Below are positions 48,906-58,289 of a DNA stretch of 64,000 nt, piece after piece. The stretch covers positions 1,956,001 to 2,020,000 of the forward strand of contig NZ_CP028843.1 of assembly GCF_003058325.1 (NCBI RefSeq). The letters run 5' to 3'. The notes beneath the pieces are model-generated. The model saw only the letters and a program-made list of their open reading frames with translations, did no database searches and was not told the origin of the DNA. This DNA comes from Methylobacterium currus. GTDB lineage: Bacteria > Pseudomonadota > Alphaproteobacteria > Rhizobiales > Beijerinckiaceae. The stretch's first letter is position 1, and each line of letters starts with the position of its first letter. A program made the position numbers and the translations under genes.

Positions 48906-50968
48906 CCCCCCGCGCCATCGTCGGCGTCGATGTCGGCGGCACCTTCACCGACCTCTTCTACTACGACGAGGCCGCCGGCCGCTTCCAGACCGGCAAGGTC
49001 CCGTCGAACCGCGGCGACGAGGCGGTGGGCTTCCTCGCCGGCCTCAAAGGCTTCGGCCCGGTCGCGAACCTCGCCTCGATCGTCCACGGCACCACCGTCG
49101 GCACCAACGCGCTCCTGGAGCGCAAGGGCGCCCGCATCGGCCTCATCACCACCCGCGGTTTCCGCGACGTCCTGGAGATGCGCCGGCGCGACCGGCGCCA
49201 CACCTGGGGCCTGTGGGGCGACTTCGTCCCGGTGGTCGACCGCGACCTGCGCCTGGAGGTGGACGAGCGGACGCTCGCCGACGGCACGATCCGCCAAGGC
49301 GTCGATCCGGAGCAGGTGGCGGAGGCGGCCCGCGCGCTCCTCGCCAACGGCGCCGAGGCCCTGGCGATCTGCTTCGTCAACGCCTACGCCAACCCGGAGA
49401 ACGAGCGGGTGGCGCTGGAAGCGGCAAGCGCCGTGTGGCCGAACGCCAATGTCGAGCGCTCGTCGGGCATCCTGCCGGAGATCCGCGAGTTCGAGCGCAC
49501 CTCGACCACGGTGCTCAACGCGTATCTCCAGCCGGTCGTCGGCAGCTATCTCGGCAAGCTCGACCGGGCGCTCGAATCGGAAGGCTTTTCCGGGCGCTTC
49601 CACATCGTGCAGTCGAATGGCGGCGTGATGTCGACGGCGACCGCCCGGCGGCTTCCCGTCCGCACCGCCCTCTCGGGGCCGGCCGCCGGCGTGATCGCGG
49701 CGGCGGCCATCGCCAAGGAGGCCGGCTTCCCGAACGTGATCACGGGCGACCTCGGCGGCACCTCCTTCGACGTGTCGCTGGTGGTCGAGGGCGAGACGGC
49801 GCTCGCGGCCCAGACGACGATCGATTTCGGCCTCGTCATCCGCACGCCGATGATCGAGATCAGCACGATCGGGGCCGGCGGTGGGTCGATCGCCCATGTC
49901 GATGCCGGCGGCCTGCTCCAGGTCGGGCCGGAGAGCGCAGGGTCGCGGCCGGGCCCGGTCTGCTACGGCCAAGGCAATACCCGCCCGACGCTCACCGACG
50001 CCAACGTCGTGCTCGGGCGCATCAACGCCGAGCGGCCGATCGGCGGGGCGCTCAAGCGCCTCGACGTCGAGGCCGCGAAGGCGGCGATCCAGGAGCACGT
50101 CGCCGCGCCGCTCGGCCTCGACGTGATGACGGCGGCGGAAGCGATCGTCCGCGTCGCCGACGGCAAGATGGCGGGAGCGATCCGCCTCGTCTCGATCGAG
50201 CGCGGCCACGACCCGCAGAAATTCGCCGCGGTGCCGTTCGGCGGCGGCGGGGCGCTGCATGTCGGGGCGCTGATCAAGGATGTGGGCCTGCGCGGCGCCC
50301 TGGTGCCGCGCTATCCGGGCGTCACCTCGGCGCTCGGCTGCGTCATCGCCGACATCCGGCACGACCAGGTCCAGACCCTGAACCTGTCGCTGGCGGGTCT
50401 CGACGCCGCCGCCCTCGACCGGCGGATGGTGGCGGAAGCCGAGAGCGCCCGCGCGGTCGTCGAGGCCGCCGGCCTCACGGTCTCGCGGATCGACACGGTG
50501 TTCGAGCTCGACATGCACTATGTCGGCCAGACCCATACCGTGGCGGTGGCGCTCCCCGTGACGGTCGAGAACGGCACCACCGGCGTCACCGTCGGCGTGA
50601 TCCAGGCGGCGTTCGAGGCGGCCTACCGCACCTCGTTCAGCCGGCTGCTGCCGGGCCTCGGCACCCGGATCGTCAACCTGCGCACCGCGGCGATCGGCCG
50701 TCGGCCGCATTTCGACCTCGCCGCCCTGGCGCCGGGGCCGGATGCTTCGCTGGAGGCCGCCCGCCTCGGCAGCCGCCCGGTCTGGTTCAATGGCGCCTGG
50801 CACGAAGCCGCGGTCTATGCCCGCCTCGCGTTGCCGGTCGGGGCCGAGATCCCCGGTCCGGCGATCCTGGAGCAGCCGGACGCCACCACGGTGGTCGATC
50901 CCGACCTGACGGCCCGGGTCGACCGGCTCGGCAACGTCGTGGTCACCCGCACGGGAGAGCCCGCATGA
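48902..50968 (+). CDS. Hydantoinase/oxoprolinase A-type subunit (HyuA)
   Basis: A 688-residue ATP-binding subunit of the HyuA/oxoprolinase alpha family. The actin-like phosphate motif GVDVGGTFTDLFYYD is at the N terminus, followed by VHGTTVGTNALLERKGA, GDLGGTSFDVSLVVEG and IGAGGGSIAHVD. It is the partner of HyuB. By family knowledge the pair uses ATP to activate a carbonyl; ring opening of a cyclic imide or lactam fits the setting. The next gene overlaps by four bases (ATGA). Confidence 0.92.
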   Translation: MTPRAIVGVDVGGTFTDLFYYDEAAGRFQTGKVPSNRGDEAVGFLAGLKGFGPVANLASIVHGTTVGTNALLERKGARIGLITTRGFRDVLEMRRRDRRHTWGLWGDFVPVVDRDLRLEVDERTLADGTIRQGVDPEQVAEAARALLANGAEALAICFVNAYANPENERVALEAASAVWPNANVERSSGILPEIREFERTSTTVLNAYLQPVVGSYLGKLDRALESEGFSGRFHIVQSNGGVMSTATARRLPVRTALSGPAAGVIAAAAIAKEAGFPNVITGDLGGTSFDVSLVVEGETALAAQTTIDFGLVIRTPMIEISTIGAGGGSIAHVDAGGLLQVGPESAGSRPGPVCYGQGNTRPTLTDANVVLGRINAERPIGGALKRLDVEAAKAAIQEHVAAPLGLDVMTAAEAIVRVADGKMAGAIRLVSIERGHDPQKFAAVPFGGGGALHVGALIKDVGLRGALVPRYPGVTSALGCVIADIRHDQVQTLNLSLAGLDAAALDRRMVAEAESARAVVEAAGLTVSRIDTVFELDMHYVGQTHTVAVALPVTVENGTTGVTVGVIQAAFEAAYRTSFSRLLPGLGTRIVNLRTAAIGRRPHFDLAALAPGPDASLEAARLGSRPVWFNGAWHEAAVYARLALPVGAEIPGPAILEQPDATTVVDPDLTARVDRLGNVVVTRTGEPA

Positions 50969-51576
50969 GCCATGCCCCGATCCCGATCGAGCGCACCGCG
51001 CTCCTGATCTGCGACCTGCAGAACGACTTCCTGCACCCGGACGGCGCCTATGGCCGCGCCGGCCAGTCCGCCCCCGAGATCGCCGCGGTGCCGGCGCGGG
51101 TGCGGCCGCTCGCCGAGCTGATCCGGGCGAAGGGCGGGTTCATCGTCTCGACCCACTTCACGCTGGTGCCGGGCAAGGGCGGCGAGCCGCTGATCTCGCC
51201 CCACCTGCGCGAATTGCGGCCGTTCCTGAGGAAGGGCGACTTCCTGCCCGGCGCCTGGGGCCACGCCTTGGTGGACGAACTCCAGCCCGCCGACCTCTCG
51301 GTCGAGAAGGTCGCCTACTCGGCCTTCTACATGACCCGGCTCGAATGGGTCCTGCGCAAGGCGGGGATCGAGCGGCTGATCGTGTCGGGCATCGTCACCA
51401 ATGGCGGCGTCGCCTCGACGGTGCGCGACGCCCATGTGCGCGACTTCTCGGTCACCGTCCTGTCGGATGGCTGCGCGGCTTTCTCGCCGGCGGTTCACCA
51501 GACTGCGATCGACGCGCTGAAGCCGGTCTGCCGGGTGGCGGATGTCGGGGAGATGCTGCGGGAGCTGTCGGCATGA
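50965..51576 (+). CDS. Isochorismatase-fold hydrolase without the catalytic Cys
   Basis: A 203-residue protein of the isochorismatase-like hydrolase fold. Asp17 (ICDLQNDF) and Lys115 (VEKVAYSAF) of the usual triad are present. The third residue is lost: the expected GxxTxxCVxxTxRD reads GIVTNGGVASTVRD, with Gly148 in place of Cys. Active amidases of this fold (such as maleamate amidohydrolase) need that Cys, whereas true isochorismatases (EntB/PhzD) lack it and hydrolyse a vinyl ether instead. So amidase activity is not supported; a non-covalent hydrolysis or altered chemistry is more likely. It is coupled to the genes on both sides by four-base overlaps. Confidence 0.85.
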   Translation: MSHAPIPIERTALLICDLQNDFLHPDGAYGRAGQSAPEIAAVPARVRPLAELIRAKGGFIVSTHFTLVPGKGGEPLISPHLRELRPFLRKGDFLPGAWGHALVDELQPADLSVEKVAYSAFYMTRLEWVLRKAGIERLIVSGIVTNGGVASTVRDAHVRDFSVTVLSDGCAAFSPAVHQTAIDALKPVCRVADVGEMLRELSA

Positions 51577-52964
51577 GGGTCGAGCCCGCCGCCTCCGTTT
51601 CCTTCGACATCGACGTGCCAGTCGCGGTGATCGGCGCCGGGGCCGCCGGGCTGGTGGCGGCGCTCGCCGCCCACGAGGCCGGGGCCGAGGTGCTGGTGGT
51701 CGAGCGCGACCCCGTCCCGCGGGGCTCGACCGCCCTCTCGGCCGGGCTGGTCCCGGCCCCCGGCACCCGCTGGCAGCGCGAGGCCGGGCTCGACGACAGC
51801 CCCGCGCTGTTCTCCGCCGACATCATGGCGAAGGCGAAGAACGAGCCCGACCCGGCCCTCGTCGCGCGTCTCGCCGGTTCGGTGGGACCCGCCCTCGAAT
51901 GGCTCGCCGACCGCCACGGCCTCCCCTTCTCGGTCATCACCGATTTCCGCTATCCGGGCCATTCGGCGAACCGCATGCACGGCCTGCCGAGCCGGTCGGG
52001 GGAGGAGCTGGTCGACCGCCTCGCCCGCGCCGTCGAGGAGGCCGGCATCCCGGTCCTCTGCGAGGCGGTCGTCGACACGCTCTACACCGAGGACGGCGCG
52101 ATCCGGGGGATCGGCCTTCACCGTCCCGACGGCTCGCGCGAGCGCGTCGCCTGCCGGGCCCTGGTGCTGGCCTGCAACGGCTACGGCGGCAACAAGGCCC
52201 TGGTGGCGCAGCACGTGCCGGAGCTGTCGGGCGCGCTCTATTTCGGCCACGAGGGCAACCAGGGCGACGCGCTGCTGTGGGGCGAGACGCTGGGTGCGGC
52301 CGCCCGCCACCTCTCGGGCCACCAGGGCCACGGCTCGGTGGCGCACCCGCACGGGATCCTGATCACCTGGGCCACGGTCACCGAGGGCGGCTTCCAGGTG
52401 AACGCGGAGGGGCGGCGCTTCTCCGACGAGAGCAAGGGCTATTCCGAGCAGGCGGCCGAGGTGTTGCGCCAGCCCGGCGGCACCGCCGTGACGGTGTTCG
52501 ATGAGCGCATCGCCGCGATCGCCCGTCAGTTCGAGGATTTCCGCCGCGCGGAGAGCGCCGGGGCGATCATCGCGGCCGAGACGCCGGCGGAGCTGGCGGC
52601 GCGGCTGCACCTGCCAGCGGAGGCCCTGACCGCGACTCTCGCCGAGGTTGAGGCGCTGAAGCGGGCAGGCGGACGTGACGGCTTCGGGCGCTCCTTCGCG
52701 GGCGTGCCGGCCCTCGCCGCGCCCTACCGGGCGGTGCGGGTGACCGGCGCCCTGTTCCATACCCAGGGCGGGCTCGTGGTCGACGACGACGCACGGGTGC
52801 TGACGGCGGCGGGCGCGCCGATCCCGAACCTGTTCGCGGCGGGGGGCGCCGCCTGCGGCGTGTCGGGGACGGGGCCGGGCGGATACCTGTCGGGCAACGG
52901 GCTGCTGGCGGCGGTGGCGCTCGGGCGCATCGCCGGCCAGGCGGCGGGGGCGATGACTCGCTGA
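51573..52964 (+). CDS. FAD-dependent oxidoreductase, fumarate reductase flavoprotein type
   Basis: A 463-residue flavoprotein of the fumarate reductase/succinate dehydrogenase and 3-ketosteroid dehydrogenase family. The FAD dinucleotide motif VIGAGAAGLVAALAAHEAG is at residues 18-36, GSTALSAGLVPAP follows, and the C-terminal FAD contacts appear as HTQGGLVVDDDARV and NLFAAGGAACGVSGTG. It would insert or remove a C=C bond next to a carbonyl or carboxylate. Without a signal peptide or heme domain it is cytoplasmic. It closes the lyase operon. Confidence 0.88.
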   Translation: MRVEPAASVSFDIDVPVAVIGAGAAGLVAALAAHEAGAEVLVVERDPVPRGSTALSAGLVPAPGTRWQREAGLDDSPALFSADIMAKAKNEPDPALVARLAGSVGPALEWLADRHGLPFSVITDFRYPGHSANRMHGLPSRSGEELVDRLARAVEEAGIPVLCEAVVDTLYTEDGAIRGIGLHRPDGSRERVACRALVLACNGYGGNKALVAQHVPELSGALYFGHEGNQGDALLWGETLGAAARHLSGHQGHGSVAHPHGILITWATVTEGGFQVNAEGRRFSDESKGYSEQAAEVLRQPGGTAVTVFDERIAAIARQFEDFRRAESAGAIIAAETPAELAARLHLPAEALTATLAEVEALKRAGGRDGFGRSFAGVPALAAPYRAVRVTGALFHTQGGLVVDDDARVLTAAGAPIPNLFAAGGAACGVSGTGPGGYLSGNGLLAAVALGRIAGQAAGAMTR

Positions 52965-52989
52965 AGATCATCTACCTTCGACACGCATG

Positions 52990-53175
52990 GCGCGGGATCC
53001 CCTCTCCCATGTGGGACAGGGGTAGGGGCGATCGAAGATCGTGCAGGGTGGGGACGGCTCAGAATAAAACCCGAACGTTGATCTGCCAGCACGACGGTCG
53101 GCGTTTACTCGAAACCGTGCCACCCTCACGCGGGATCTTCGATCTCCCGATCCCTCTTCCACACGGGAGAGGGGG
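52990..53175. repeat. Palindromic intergenic repeat, family 1 (copy B)
   Basis: The 348-base gap before the hydro-lyase genes is largely filled by a long imperfect inverted repeat. It begins CGCGGGATCCCCTCTCCCAT, has GATCGAAGATCG near 53029-53040, and ends CTTCCACACGGGAGAGGGG. Its middle differs from copies A and C. Confidence 0.78.
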
Positions 53176-53312
53176 ACGCGCTTCACCGAAGATTTGTGCA
53201 TCTCGCCGAAACATTCGACCATTCTTCTGCGGCCTCGCGAGAGCGGCGAACCCGAACCACATCCACTCACGCCCCTCTCCCCACCCCCCAACAACAAGAC
53301 GGAGGACGCCTC

Positions 53313-54719
53313 GTGACCTCGCAACCCCGCACCCTCCTCGACAAGGTCTGGGACTCCCACGTCATGGCGACCCGGCCCGACGGCCAGGCGCTCCTCGCCA
53401 TCGACCGGCACCTCCTGCACGAGGGCTCGTTCCACGCCTTCGGCATGCTCGACCATGCCGGCCGACAGATCCGCCGCCCGGAGCTGACCTTCGCGGTCGC
53501 CGACCACTACGTGCCCTCCCGCGACCGCGGCGGACCGATCCCCGATCCCGAGATCGCCAACATGGTCTCGACGCTTGCCGACAATGCCGGCCGGCACGGC
53601 ATCCGGCATTTCGGCCTGGACGATCGCGCCCAGGGCATCGTCCACGTGCTGGCGCCGGAGCAGGGCCTGACGCTGCCGGGCCTCACGGTCGTCTGCGGCG
53701 ATTCCCACACCTCGACCCACGGTGCCTTCGGGGCTCTCGGCTTCGGCATCGGCGCGACGGAAGTCGCGCACGTCCTGGCGACGCAGGCCCTGTGGCAGCG
53801 CCGGCCCAAGACCCTGCGGGTCGGGATCGACGGGCAGCTCGGCCCGCACGTCACCGCCAAGGACGTGATCCTGGCGATCATCGCGGTGATCGGCGCGGGC
53901 GGCGCGGTCGGGCACGTGCTCGAATATGCCGGCAGCGCGATCCGCGGCCTGTCGATGGAGGGGCGGCTCACCATCTGCAACATGTCGATCGAGGCCGGCG
54001 CCCGGGCCGGGATGATCGCCCCCGACGACACCACCTTCGCGTTCCTGGAGGATCGGCCCTACGCTCCGAAGGGCGCGCTGTTCGAGCGGGCCGTCGCCGC
54101 CTGGCGGCAATTGCCGAGCGACGAGGGCGCCCGCTTCGACCGCGAGGTCTCGCTCGATGCCGCCGCCATCGCCCCGACCGTGACCTGGGGCACCAGCCCG
54201 GAGACCGCGCTCCCCGTCACCGCGACGGTGCCGGATCCGGGTGCGGAGGCGGATGCCACCAAGGCGGGGCAGATGCGGGCGATGCTCGACTATATGGGCC
54301 TCACCCCCGGCACCCCGCTCGAATCGGTCGCGATCGACCGGGTCTTCATCGGCTCCTGCACCAACTCGCGGATCGAGGACCTTCGCGCCGCCGCGACCGT
54401 GCTGCGCGGCCAGAAGGCGGCGGTCCCGGGCCTCGTCGTGCCGGGCTCGGGCCCGGTGCGGCGCCAGGCCGAGGCCGAGGGGCTCGACCAGGTGTTTCGC
54501 GAGGCCGGCCTCGAATGGGGCGAGCCGGGCTGCTCGATGTGCGTCGGCATCAACGGCGACCTGGTGCCGGCGGGCGAGCGCTGCGCCTCGACCACCAACC
54601 GCAACTTCCCGGGCCGCCAGGGCCCGAACGCCCGCACCCACCTGATGAGCCCGGCCATGGCTGCGGCCGCCGCCGTCACCGGCCGCCTCACCGATATCCG
54701 CCGGCTCGGGAGCCGCTGA
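53313..54719 (+). CDS. LeuC-type hydro-lyase large subunit (aconitase superfamily)
   Basis: A 468-residue protein of the isopropylmalate isomerase large-subunit (LeuC) type. The three [4Fe-4S] cysteines are in [12 protein letters not shown] (first), [12 protein letters not shown] (second) and [11 protein letters not shown] (third pair). The GTG start at 53313 follows cggagg and gives a normal length. Although the sequence fits LeuC, its place between a lyase operon and a second ABC importer points to a paralogue for a related acid such as dimethylmalate or citramalate; a separate leucine-biosynthesis leuC is expected elsewhere. This cannot be confirmed from the window. Confidence 0.88.
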   Translation: MTSQPRTLLDKVWDSHVMATRPDGQALLAIDRHLLHEGSFHAFGMLDHAGRQIRRPELTFAVADHYVPSRDRGGPIPDPEIANMVSTLADNAGRHGIRHFGLDDRAQGIVHVLAPEQGLTLPGLTVVCGDSHTSTHGAFGALGFGIGATEVAHVLATQALWQRRPKTLRVGIDGQLGPHVTAKDVILAIIAVIGAGGAVGHVLEYAGSAIRGLSMEGRLTICNMSIEAGARAGMIAPDDTTFAFLEDRPYAPKGALFERAVAAWRQLPSDEGARFDREVSLDAAAIAPTVTWGTSPETALPVTATVPDPGAEADATKAGQMRAMLDYMGLTPGTPLESVAIDRVFIGSCTNSRIEDLRAAATVLRGQKAAVPGLVVPGSGPVRRQAEAEGLDQVFREAGLEWGEPGCSMCVGINGDLVPAGERCASTTNRNFPGRQGPNARTHLMSPAMAAAAAVTGRLTDIRRLGSR

Positions 54720-54720
54720 C

Positions 54721-55329
54721 ATGCAGCCCTTCACCACCCTCGAAGCCGTCGCGGTCCCCCTCGACGTCGCCAATATCGACACCGACCAGATCCTGCCGGC
54801 CCGCTTCCTCAAGAAGCCGCGCAGCGCCGGCTACGGCAACTTCCTGTTCCACGACGAGCGCCGCCGCAGCGAGGCGGTGCCGCTCGACGCCGCGCCCTAC
54901 GCCGGCGCCGGCATCCTGGTGGCCGACCGCAATTTCGGCTGCGGCTCGTCGCGCGAGGGCGCGGTCTACGCCCTCGTCGACGGCGGCATCCGCTGCGTCG
55001 TCGCCCCGAGCTTCGGCGACATCTTCGCGTCGAACGCAGCCAAGAACGGGCTCCTGACGGTGACGCTGCCGGAGGAGGTCGTGGCGGGCCTGCGGACCCG
55101 CCTCAAGGCCGAGCCGGGCGCCCGCGTCACGGTCGACTTGCCGGCCCAGACCGTGACCGATCCCGACGGGGCCGCGATCCCGTTCGAGATCGACCCGTTC
55201 AAGAAGCGCTGCCTCGTCGAGGGCCTGGACGACGTGGCGCTGACGCTGGAGCACGCCGACGCCATCGCGGCCTACGAGGCGCGGGTGGCGGCGGAGGCGC
55301 CGTGGCGGGTGCCGGTGATGGGTGGATGA
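54721..55329 (+). CDS. LeuD-type hydro-lyase small subunit
   Basis: A 202-residue small subunit. Landmarks: NIDTDQILPARFLKKP near the N terminus, GYGNFLFHD, and the swivelling-domain NFGCGSSREGAVYALVD. It starts one base after the LeuC-type stop, and together they form the active hydro-lyase. The same comment on paralogy applies as for its partner. Confidence 0.9.
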   Translation: MQPFTTLEAVAVPLDVANIDTDQILPARFLKKPRSAGYGNFLFHDERRRSEAVPLDAAPYAGAGILVADRNFGCGSSREGAVYALVDGGIRCVVAPSFGDIFASNAAKNGLLTVTLPEEVVAGLRTRLKAEPGARVTVDLPAQTVTDPDGAAIPFEIDPFKKRCLVEGLDDVALTLEHADAIAAYEARVAAEAPWRVPVMGG

Positions 55330-55855
55330 TCGAGGTCGGCGCCGTCCCGCCGGCGAGGTCCGACGTGACGGCATGGGCGAGCGGGATGCGGATGCCGGCC
55401 TCGATCGCACAGGGTCAGCCCGGGGTCGCGCAGCGAAGCCCGGGACCCAGAACCGCAGGTTGTGCCAGCCGGGGCGGAACATGGTCCACGGTGTCATGAG
55501 ATGATCACGGCGCGGATTCCCGGCCCCGTGCCGCGACACGGTCATGAAGCAGTGGATTGATGGTCAATTAGAAGTATTGCGGACGTCATTCATCGGCGAA
55601 GTTCGGTCGTGAAAGCGCGAGATCTTGCCCCATCCCTGCCTCGGCTGCCCAAACGGCACGCCGTGGAGGGAGCAACCCGCAGGCCGGCGATACCCCCCGC
55701 CCCATAGCCATGCACCCACGCGATGGCTCGCCGGTTCATCCCCTGCCCCCGCCGCCGGCCGGCGATCAGCATCTTGTGATCGACCCGCCGCCCGCTACAC
55801 TCCCGGCCCGAGCCGCGACGCCATCAATCAAACAGCGGCCGGAAGAGGGAACGTC
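55330..55855. other. 526-base intergenic region with repeat and likely promoter
   Basis: There is no credible gene here. Bases 55411-55455 carry a family 2 repeat arm (GCCCGGGGTCGCGCAGCGAA, then GCCCGGGACCCAGAACC). Around 55545-55610 the sequence becomes much less GC-rich (GGATTGATGGTCAATTAGAA), the most likely promoter site for the second transporter set. The remaining bases look like ordinary GC-rich spacer. Confidence 0.55.
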
Positions 55856-57121
55856 ATGCTGGAATGCGCATCCGTCGCCAGGCGACGGCTCGTCCGCGCG
55901 TTGCTTGGTTCGACCATCCTGTTGGCGGCCAATGCCTCGCTCTCGACGGTTCAGGCCGCGGACCCGATCCGCATCGCGGTGATCGCGGAAGCGCAGGCGA
56001 TCGCCGGGGCCGCGATCCCGCAGGCGGCCCAGCTCGCCGCCGACGAGATCAACGCCAAGGGCGGCATGGACGGCCGCAAGATCGAGATCATCACCTACGA
56101 CAACAAGAGCTCGGCCGCCGATTCGGTCCGCGCCTTCCAGCGCGCGGCGAGCGAGGACAAGGCCCATGCGGTCATCGCCAGCTACATCAGCGAGGTGGTG
56201 CTGGCGCTCCAGCCCTGGTCGGCGCGGCTGAAGCTGCCCTTCATCACGCCCGGCGCGGCCTCGAACGAGATCCCGCTCAACGTCCACAAGGACTACGCCC
56301 GCAACAAGTACTCCTTCCACGGCTACCTGACCTCGAAGGCGCAGTCGCAAGCCGTCTGCGACGCCGCCAAGGCGATCCTCGTCGAGGGCCGCCAGATGAA
56401 GACCGCCGTCATCATGAGCGAGGACGCGGCGTGGACGAAGCCGCTCGACGAGGGCTACAAGGAGTGCCTGCCGAAGGTCGGCCTCAAGGTGCTCGACCAC
56501 ATCCGGTTCTCGCCGAGCACCACCGACTTCAACCCGATCTTCAGCCGCATCGAGGGCGCGAAGCCCGACGTGATCGTCACCGGCATCTCGCATGTCGGCG
56601 TTCAGCCGACGGTGCAGTGGCGCAGCCAGCAGGTGCCGATCCCGATGATCGGCATTGCCTCGCAGGCGACGAACGCCACCTTCTGGAAGGAGACGAACGG
56701 CGCGACGGAAGGCGTGCTGTTCGAGATGTTCGCCGCCCCCGGCACCAACGTGACGCCCAAGACCGCGCCCTTCGCCGAGGCCTTCAAGGCGAAGTACGGC
56801 AGCTACCCGGGCTACGCCGGCTACACGGCTTACGACGAGGTCTACTACATCGCCGACGCGGTGAAGCGGGCGGGCTCGACCGATCCCGACAAGCTCGTCG
56901 ACGCGCTGGAGAAGACCGACTGGGAGGGCACCCTCGGGCGCATCCAGTTCTACGGCAAGGACGACGAGTTCACCCACTCGATCAAGTACGGCCCGGGCCT
57001 CGTCTCCGGCATGATGATGCAGTGGCAGGACGGCAAGCAGCTGGCGATCTGGCCGCAGACCGTGGCCAACGGGAAGATGACCTTCCCGAGCTTCATCAAG
57101 GCCGGGACGGCGGCGAACTGA
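55856..57121 (+). CDS. Branched-chain-type ABC importer, substrate-binding protein (set 2)
   Basis: A 421-residue periplasmic binding protein of the LivJ type. The signal peptide is ALLGSTILLAANASLSTVQA. The mature protein has IRIAVIAEAQAIAGAAIP, AADEINAKGGMDGRKIEI and the second lobe with VIVTGISHVGVQPTVQWRSQ. The ATG at 55856 is preceded by agagggaacgtc. It differs strongly from the first binding protein, so the two importers probably take up different ligands or isomers. A family 1 repeat separates it from its permease genes. Confidence 0.9.
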   Translation: MLECASVARRRLVRALLGSTILLAANASLSTVQAADPIRIAVIAEAQAIAGAAIPQAAQLAADEINAKGGMDGRKIEIITYDNKSSAADSVRAFQRAASEDKAHAVIASYISEVVLALQPWSARLKLPFITPGAASNEIPLNVHKDYARNKYSFHGYLTSKAQSQAVCDAAKAILVEGRQMKTAVIMSEDAAWTKPLDEGYKECLPKVGLKVLDHIRFSPSTTDFNPIFSRIEGAKPDVIVTGISHVGVQPTVQWRSQQVPIPMIGIASQATNATFWKETNGATEGVLFEMFAAPGTNVTPKTAPFAEAFKAKYGSYPGYAGYTAYDEVYYIADAVKRAGSTDPDKLVDALEKTDWEGTLGRIQFYGKDDEFTHSIKYGPGLVSGMMMQWQDGKQLAIWPQTVANGKMTFPSFIKAGTAAN

Positions 57122-57150
57122 CACGAGACGAACCGACCCCGATCCAGCAG

Positions 57151-57339
57151 GCGCGGGATCCCCTCTCCCGGGTGGGAGAGGGGTAGGGGCGATCGTAGAT
57201 CGCTTGAGGGTGGCGCGGCTTCCGCAATAACCTAGAATTGTCGAGCTGCGCAGCTCGACATCTGGCGGTTTATCCTGAACCCGAGTCACCCTCGCGCGAT
57301 CTACGATCGCCCCAACCCCTCTCCCACTCGGGAGAGGGA
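57151..57339. repeat. Palindromic intergenic repeat, family 1 (copy C)
   Basis: A long inverted repeat lies between the binding protein and the LivH gene of the same transporter. Left end GCGCGGGATCCCCTCTCCCG, right end CCAACCCCTCTCCCACTCGG. The centre contains GTCGAGCTGCGCAGCTCGAC (57240-57259), identical to copy A. GATCGTAGATCG also appears inverted (near 57192 and 57300). Confidence 0.85.
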
Positions 57340-57379
57340 AGTTCTCGTGCGCGCCTCGCCATTCCCCAAAGCGAGCTCC

Positions 57380-58255
57380 ATGACCGCGATCCAGATCCTC
57401 ATCGACGGCTTCGCCATCTCGGCGCTCTACGCGCTCGGCGCCACCGGCTTCACCCTCATCTTCGGCGTCTCGGGCGTGCTCAACCTCTCCCACGGGGCCC
57501 TCATGGTCACCGCCGCGGTGGTGGCCTGGGCGGCGTCGAGCGAGCTCGGCCTCGGCTCCTATGCGGGCGCCGTCGCGGGCATCGTCGTCTGCACGGTGCT
57601 GACGCTCGCCACCTACGGCGTCGTGGTGCGCCCCATCGACCGCTCCCGGGCGATCCCGCCGGAGGAGAAGGAGATCTTCATCCTCACCGGCACGCTCCTG
57701 TGGGGCATCATGATCCAGGAGTTCATCGCCTACCTGTTCACCAGCAACGCCAAGACGGTGATGCCGATCGTCGAGGGCGTCGTCACCATCGCGGGCGTGC
57801 GCACGCCGTGGAACCAGGTCTTCACGGCGGTCGTGTGCTGGGCGGTGATCGGGCTGCTGTGGCTGCTGGTCAACCGGACCCGCACCGGCAAGGTGCTGCT
57901 CGCGGCGTCCATGAATCCTCGCGGAGTGACGCTCCTCGGCTTCGAATTGTCGAAGATCTACGTCGCGATCTGGCTGATCTACGGCGTGCTCGCGGGCATC
58001 GCCGGCGTCCTGCTCGGCCAGTTCCTCGGCGTGTCGAGCTACAGCGTCGGCCCGCTCACCGCCAGCGCCTTCTCGATCGTGGTGCTGGGCGGCTTGGGGA
58101 GCGTCTCGGGCTCGCTGATCGCGGCCTACGTCGTCGGCTATCTCGAGACGCTCACCGCCTACCTCGTCTCCCCGGCCTACCGGACCATCCCCGCGCTGCT
58201 GCTGCTGGTGGCGGTGATGTATGTCCGCCCGCAGGGCCTGCTCGGGCGCCGCTGA
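57380..58255 (+). CDS. ABC importer permease, LivH type (set 2)
   Basis: A 291-residue permease with eight predicted helices and the region ALYALGATGFTLIFGVSGVL followed by NLSHGALMVTAAVV. It ends YVRPQGLLGRR. The ATG at 57380 is chosen because an upstream extension would come from the repeat. It begins the permease-ATPase part of set 2. Confidence 0.92.
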   Translation: MTAIQILIDGFAISALYALGATGFTLIFGVSGVLNLSHGALMVTAAVVAWAASSELGLGSYAGAVAGIVVCTVLTLATYGVVVRPIDRSRAIPPEEKEIFILTGTLLWGIMIQEFIAYLFTSNAKTVMPIVEGVVTIAGVRTPWNQVFTAVVCWAVIGLLWLLVNRTRTGKVLLAASMNPRGVTLLGFELSKIYVAIWLIYGVLAGIAGVLLGQFLGVSSYSVGPLTASAFSIVVLGGLGSVSGSLIAAYVVGYLETLTAYLVSPAYRTIPALLLLVAVMYVRPQGLLGRR

Positions 58256-58289
58256 CGCCCGGCCTCACCTGAATCCTGAAGAGGCCTGA

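Noticed and set aside
50965..51576. Maleamate or N-carbamoyl amidohydrolase
   Set aside because: The nucleophilic Cys of the family is replaced by Gly148, so the usual amidase mechanism is not possible.
53313..55329. Leucine biosynthesis leuCD
   Set aside because: Sequence alone fits LeuC and LeuD, but the genes sit within a catabolic block beside a lyase and importers, with no leuA or leuB. I keep the type name and leave the role open.
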